58,994 nucleotides of DNA from Streptomyces sp. OR43. Lineage in GTDB: Bacteria; Actinomycetota; Actinomycetes; Streptomycetales; Streptomycetaceae. This document shows, one piece after another, positions 57,318-58,994 of the stretch. Made by a program: the position numbers and the translations under genes. The stretch covers positions 3,290,922-3,349,915 of the forward strand of contig NZ_RDBK01000043.1 of the NCBI RefSeq assembly GCF_008042275.1, in the 5' to 3' direction. The first letter of the stretch is position 1, and every line of letters begins with the position of its first letter. The notes under the pieces are model-generated. The model worked only from the letters and a program-made list of their open reading frames with translations, was not told the DNA's origin and did no database searches.

Positions 57318-57512
57318 CCTCCCCATCTGTCATCGGAACCTGAGAGGTTCGCCGAGAGACCCCGCAGGGGTTCGGCTTGCACCTTGGGTGGAGCCGCTGA
57401 GCGACTCGCTTTTCAGATCTGCCTCATCCACGCGGTACGGGGCCTGAGAGATTCAAGGGAGGATCTTGCTCCTTCGGCGCCCGGCCACGGGGGCCGGGAC
57501 TCTCCCGCGCGG
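57318..57512 (-). promoter_or_regulatory. Tandem glycine riboswitch
   Basis: The reverse strand upstream of gcvT holds two aptamer copies. The first (about 57,512-57,441) has GCGGGAGAGTC, CCGAAGGAGCAA and CTCTCAGGCC. The second (about 57,430-57,318) has GGTGCAAGCCG, a GGGGTCTCTCGGCG stem and CCTCTCAGG. This tandem arrangement with conserved GGAGAGnC, GCnAAG-type and TCAGG blocks is the glycine riboswitch that controls gcv operons. Binding of glycine is expected to turn the operon on. Confidence 0.93.
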
Positions 57513-57684
57513 ATTCGAGCGGCCTTTATGCAGTTGACGGGGTCATCATCGCACGCATTGCGGGAGAGTGGGGGGCCGGTACCGATGCCGGTCTCCTGCG
57601 GGATCCGGCGGGTCGGACGGTTGTGCCGCATTACCTTTTCTTTACACTTCATGGGCAGGTGTGGGTCAGCGACAGGGGGAGGCG

Positions 57685-58371
57685 ATGACGTTGCAGCGGT
57701 ACGCGACGACCGCGGGGGTCGCGCACGGCGCACTGCCCGCGCAGCCGGGGGCGCCGGCCAGGGAGATCCTGGGCCCGCACGCGCCCGTTGTCCGGGATCT
57801 GCGGCAGCGGGACGGGCGCAGCCCGCGCGGACTGCACTTCGCGGCGGGCGATGTGGTGGTGGTCTCCGGGCTGCCCGGCAGCGGCAAGTCGACGCTGATC
57901 GCCCGGGCCGTCTCGGCGCACGCCATCGACTCCCAGGACACCAGGGACCGCTGGGCGGCCCGGCTGCCCCGCTTACTCCCGTACGCCCTCTACCGTCCGC
58001 TCGTCCGCGTCGCCCACTACTGGGGGCTGTGGCGGGTGCTGCGCTCCGGCGCCTCCGTCGTCGTCCACGACTGCGGCACCCAGGCCTGGGTGCGCGGCTG
58101 GCTGGCCCGCGACGCCCGGCGCCGCGGCCGCACCCTGCACCTCGTCCTCCTCGACGTCACCCCGCGGACGGCGAGGGAAGGACAGCGTGAGCGCGGACGC
58201 GGAGTCTCCGGGTACGCGTTCGCCCGGCACCGCAAGGCCGTGGGGCGGCTGCTGCGGGACACCGAGTCGGGCCTGCTGCCGCTCGGCTGCGCCTCGGCGG
58301 TGCTGCTGGACCGTGAAGCGGCGGGCCTGCTGACGCGGATCACATTCGCAGACGCACAGAGTGAGGCCTGA
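57685..58371 (+). CDS. AAA/P-loop ATP-binding protein
   Basis: A 228-residue protein; GGGGGAGG lies two bases before ATG 57685. Walker A GLPGSGKST lies at about residues 60-68, with VVHDCGTQAWVRGWLAR downstream and a final basic region. The layout is of a small P-loop kinase-like protein conserved in Streptomyces next to gcvT. The substrate is unknown. It is divergent from gcvT, so the promoters lie in the 170 bases before it. Confidence 0.85.
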   Translation: MTLQRYATTAGVAHGALPAQPGAPAREILGPHAPVVRDLRQRDGRSPRGLHFAAGDVVVVSGLPGSGKSTLIARAVSAHAIDSQDTRDRWAARLPRLLPYALYRPLVRVAHYWGLWRVLRSGASVVVHDCGTQAWVRGWLARDARRRGRTLHLVLLDVTPRTAREGQRERGRGVSGYAFARHRKAVGRLLRDTESGLLPLGCASAVLLDREAAGLLTRITFADAQSEA

Positions 58372-58474
58372 AAACGACCTGTCCGATGGCTGGACAGCCC
58401 GTGTGCGACTGGCGGGTATCCGGGGCCGCGGCGTTAACCTCTTGCTGCACGACATGGGGTGAGAGAGGGAACCA

Positions 58475-58994
58475 GTGGACATTCCGGCACCGGCCGGGCC
58501 CCATCCGCAGGGCGGATGGCCGGCCAACGAGCTCGAAGAAGTACTGAGCGCCTCGCTCGGCAGCCCGGAGGCGGGCGGCCGGCTGGTGGAGGTGCTCGGC
58601 CGCAGCCACCTCTGGGTGCCGCTGCCCAACGGCGGCTCGCCGGACGCCACCGACCTGGATCTGCCGACGCTGGACGTCGAGGGCGCTCCGTACGTCCCCG
58701 TGTTCAGCTCCGAACACCAGTTCCTGACCTGCGTCGGCGCGCACATGTCGTTCACCGTGGCCCCCGCACGCGAGTTCGCCCGGGGCCTGCCCCCGCAGCT
58801 CGGCATCGCGGTGAACCCAGGCGGCGCGGTCGGCATGCCGCTGCCGCCGCCCGCCGTCGCCGAGCTCTGCCGGGCCGGGCGCACCGTGCTGGACGGGCCC
58901 GCCAGCGGCGGCCGGGTCCGGCTCTACGAACCGGACTGGCAGCAGGACCCCGTCGACTTCCTCTCCGCCGCGGCCGGTGAGTTCGAGGAGAGCG
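58475..58994 (+). CDS. SseB-like protein (enhanced serine sensitivity), 3' end beyond window
   Basis: 173 residues visible from GTG 58475 with GAGGGA upstream; the frame is still open at the window edge. VEVLGRSHLWVPLPNGG, VPVFSSEHQFLTCVG and ARGLPPQLGIAVNPGG match the SseB N-terminal domain. SseB-type proteins were named after a serine-sensitivity phenotype; the molecular function is not known. Position next to the serine/glycine genes is typical for Streptomyces. Confidence 0.85.
   Translation, partial: MDIPAPAGPHPQGGWPANELEEVLSASLGSPEAGGRLVEVLGRSHLWVPLPNGGSPDATDLDLPTLDVEGAPYVPVFSSEHQFLTCVGAHMSFTVAPAREFARGLPPQLGIAVNPGGAVGMPLPPPAVAELCRAGRTVLDGPASGGRVRLYEPDWQQDPVDFLSAAAGEFEES

Noticed and set aside
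1..58994. tRNA or rRNA genes as integration targets
   Set aside because: No cloverleaf-like sequence or rRNA motif was recognised while reading either strand; short tRNA fragments cannot be fully excluded without a covariance search.

Overview
The window is high-GC actinobacterial DNA, almost certainly from a Streptomyces chromosome. Codon use is extremely GC3-rich, GTG starts and 4-base GTGA/ATGA gene overlaps are frequent, and the right end carries the serine/glycine cleavage block sdaA-glyA-gcvH-gcvT with its glycine riboswitch, followed by an AAA ATPase and an sseB-like gene. That right end (about 52.8-59 kb) reads as core chromosome. Everything to its left (1 to about 52.7 kb) reads as accessory DNA, built from several mobile or formerly mobile pieces.

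Layout. (1) 1-10.4 kb: part of an actinomycete conjugative or integrative element on the minus strand. It has two or three small conserved unknowns, a VirB4-type ATPase, an SCO6880-type membrane protein, a VirB6/TrbL-like membrane protein with a Pro-rich tail, two small membrane proteins and a secreted transglycosylase-like/NlpC-P60 hydrolase. A beta-class DNA methyltransferase is divergent from these. (2) 10,407-24,159: a fossil Tn7-like transposon. It is bounded by imperfect 26-bp terminal inverted repeats (21/26 identical) that carry an iterated GTTGGCAA motif. Its transposition genes are broken: tnsA has an internal frameshifting deletion, tnsB is absent, and tniB and tniQ are fragments. 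Its cargo is a large arsenic-resistance set: two arsR regulons, three flavoproteins, MFS, ArsN1-like and TSUP proteins, then the divergent arsR-acr3-arsO / arsC-arsT core, and a MerR unit with a CC-motif membrane protein and a second arsenite-type permease. (3) 24.2-28 kb: a DUF5655/nuclease-like gene, a CzcD-type zinc exporter and a decayed tyrosine recombinase. (4) 28-48.9 kb: an island of envelope, copper, thiol-redox and inorganic-carbon genes. It holds two beta-carbonic anhydrases, a SulP transporter, CopC, a CopD-CtaG fusion, a DsbA-like thioredoxin, CcdA, DUF3105, DUF305, a CmtR-type sensor with a Cys-tailed CDF transporter, a cysteine-synthase-like enzyme coupled to an MFS exporter, YcnI, an NlpC/P60 hydrolase and a BlaI/M56 pair. 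(5) 49,040-50,484: an intact IS256-family element with an 8-bp target duplication, then an IS3-family relic. (6) 50.8-52.3 kb: an AT-richer two-gene cassette of unknown function.

How it works together (inference). The cargo handles arsenic by reduction (ArsC/ArsT), efflux (Acr3 and the BASS-type permease), flavin-dependent oxidation (ArsO types) and possibly acetylation of organoarsenicals (ArsN1). The second island looks like a periplasm-side copper and disulfide maintenance set, with carbonate chemistry translationally tied to it. At the right end, glycine sensed by the riboswitch probably sets transcription of gcvT-gcvH-glyA-sdaA, balancing glycine, serine and one-carbon units.
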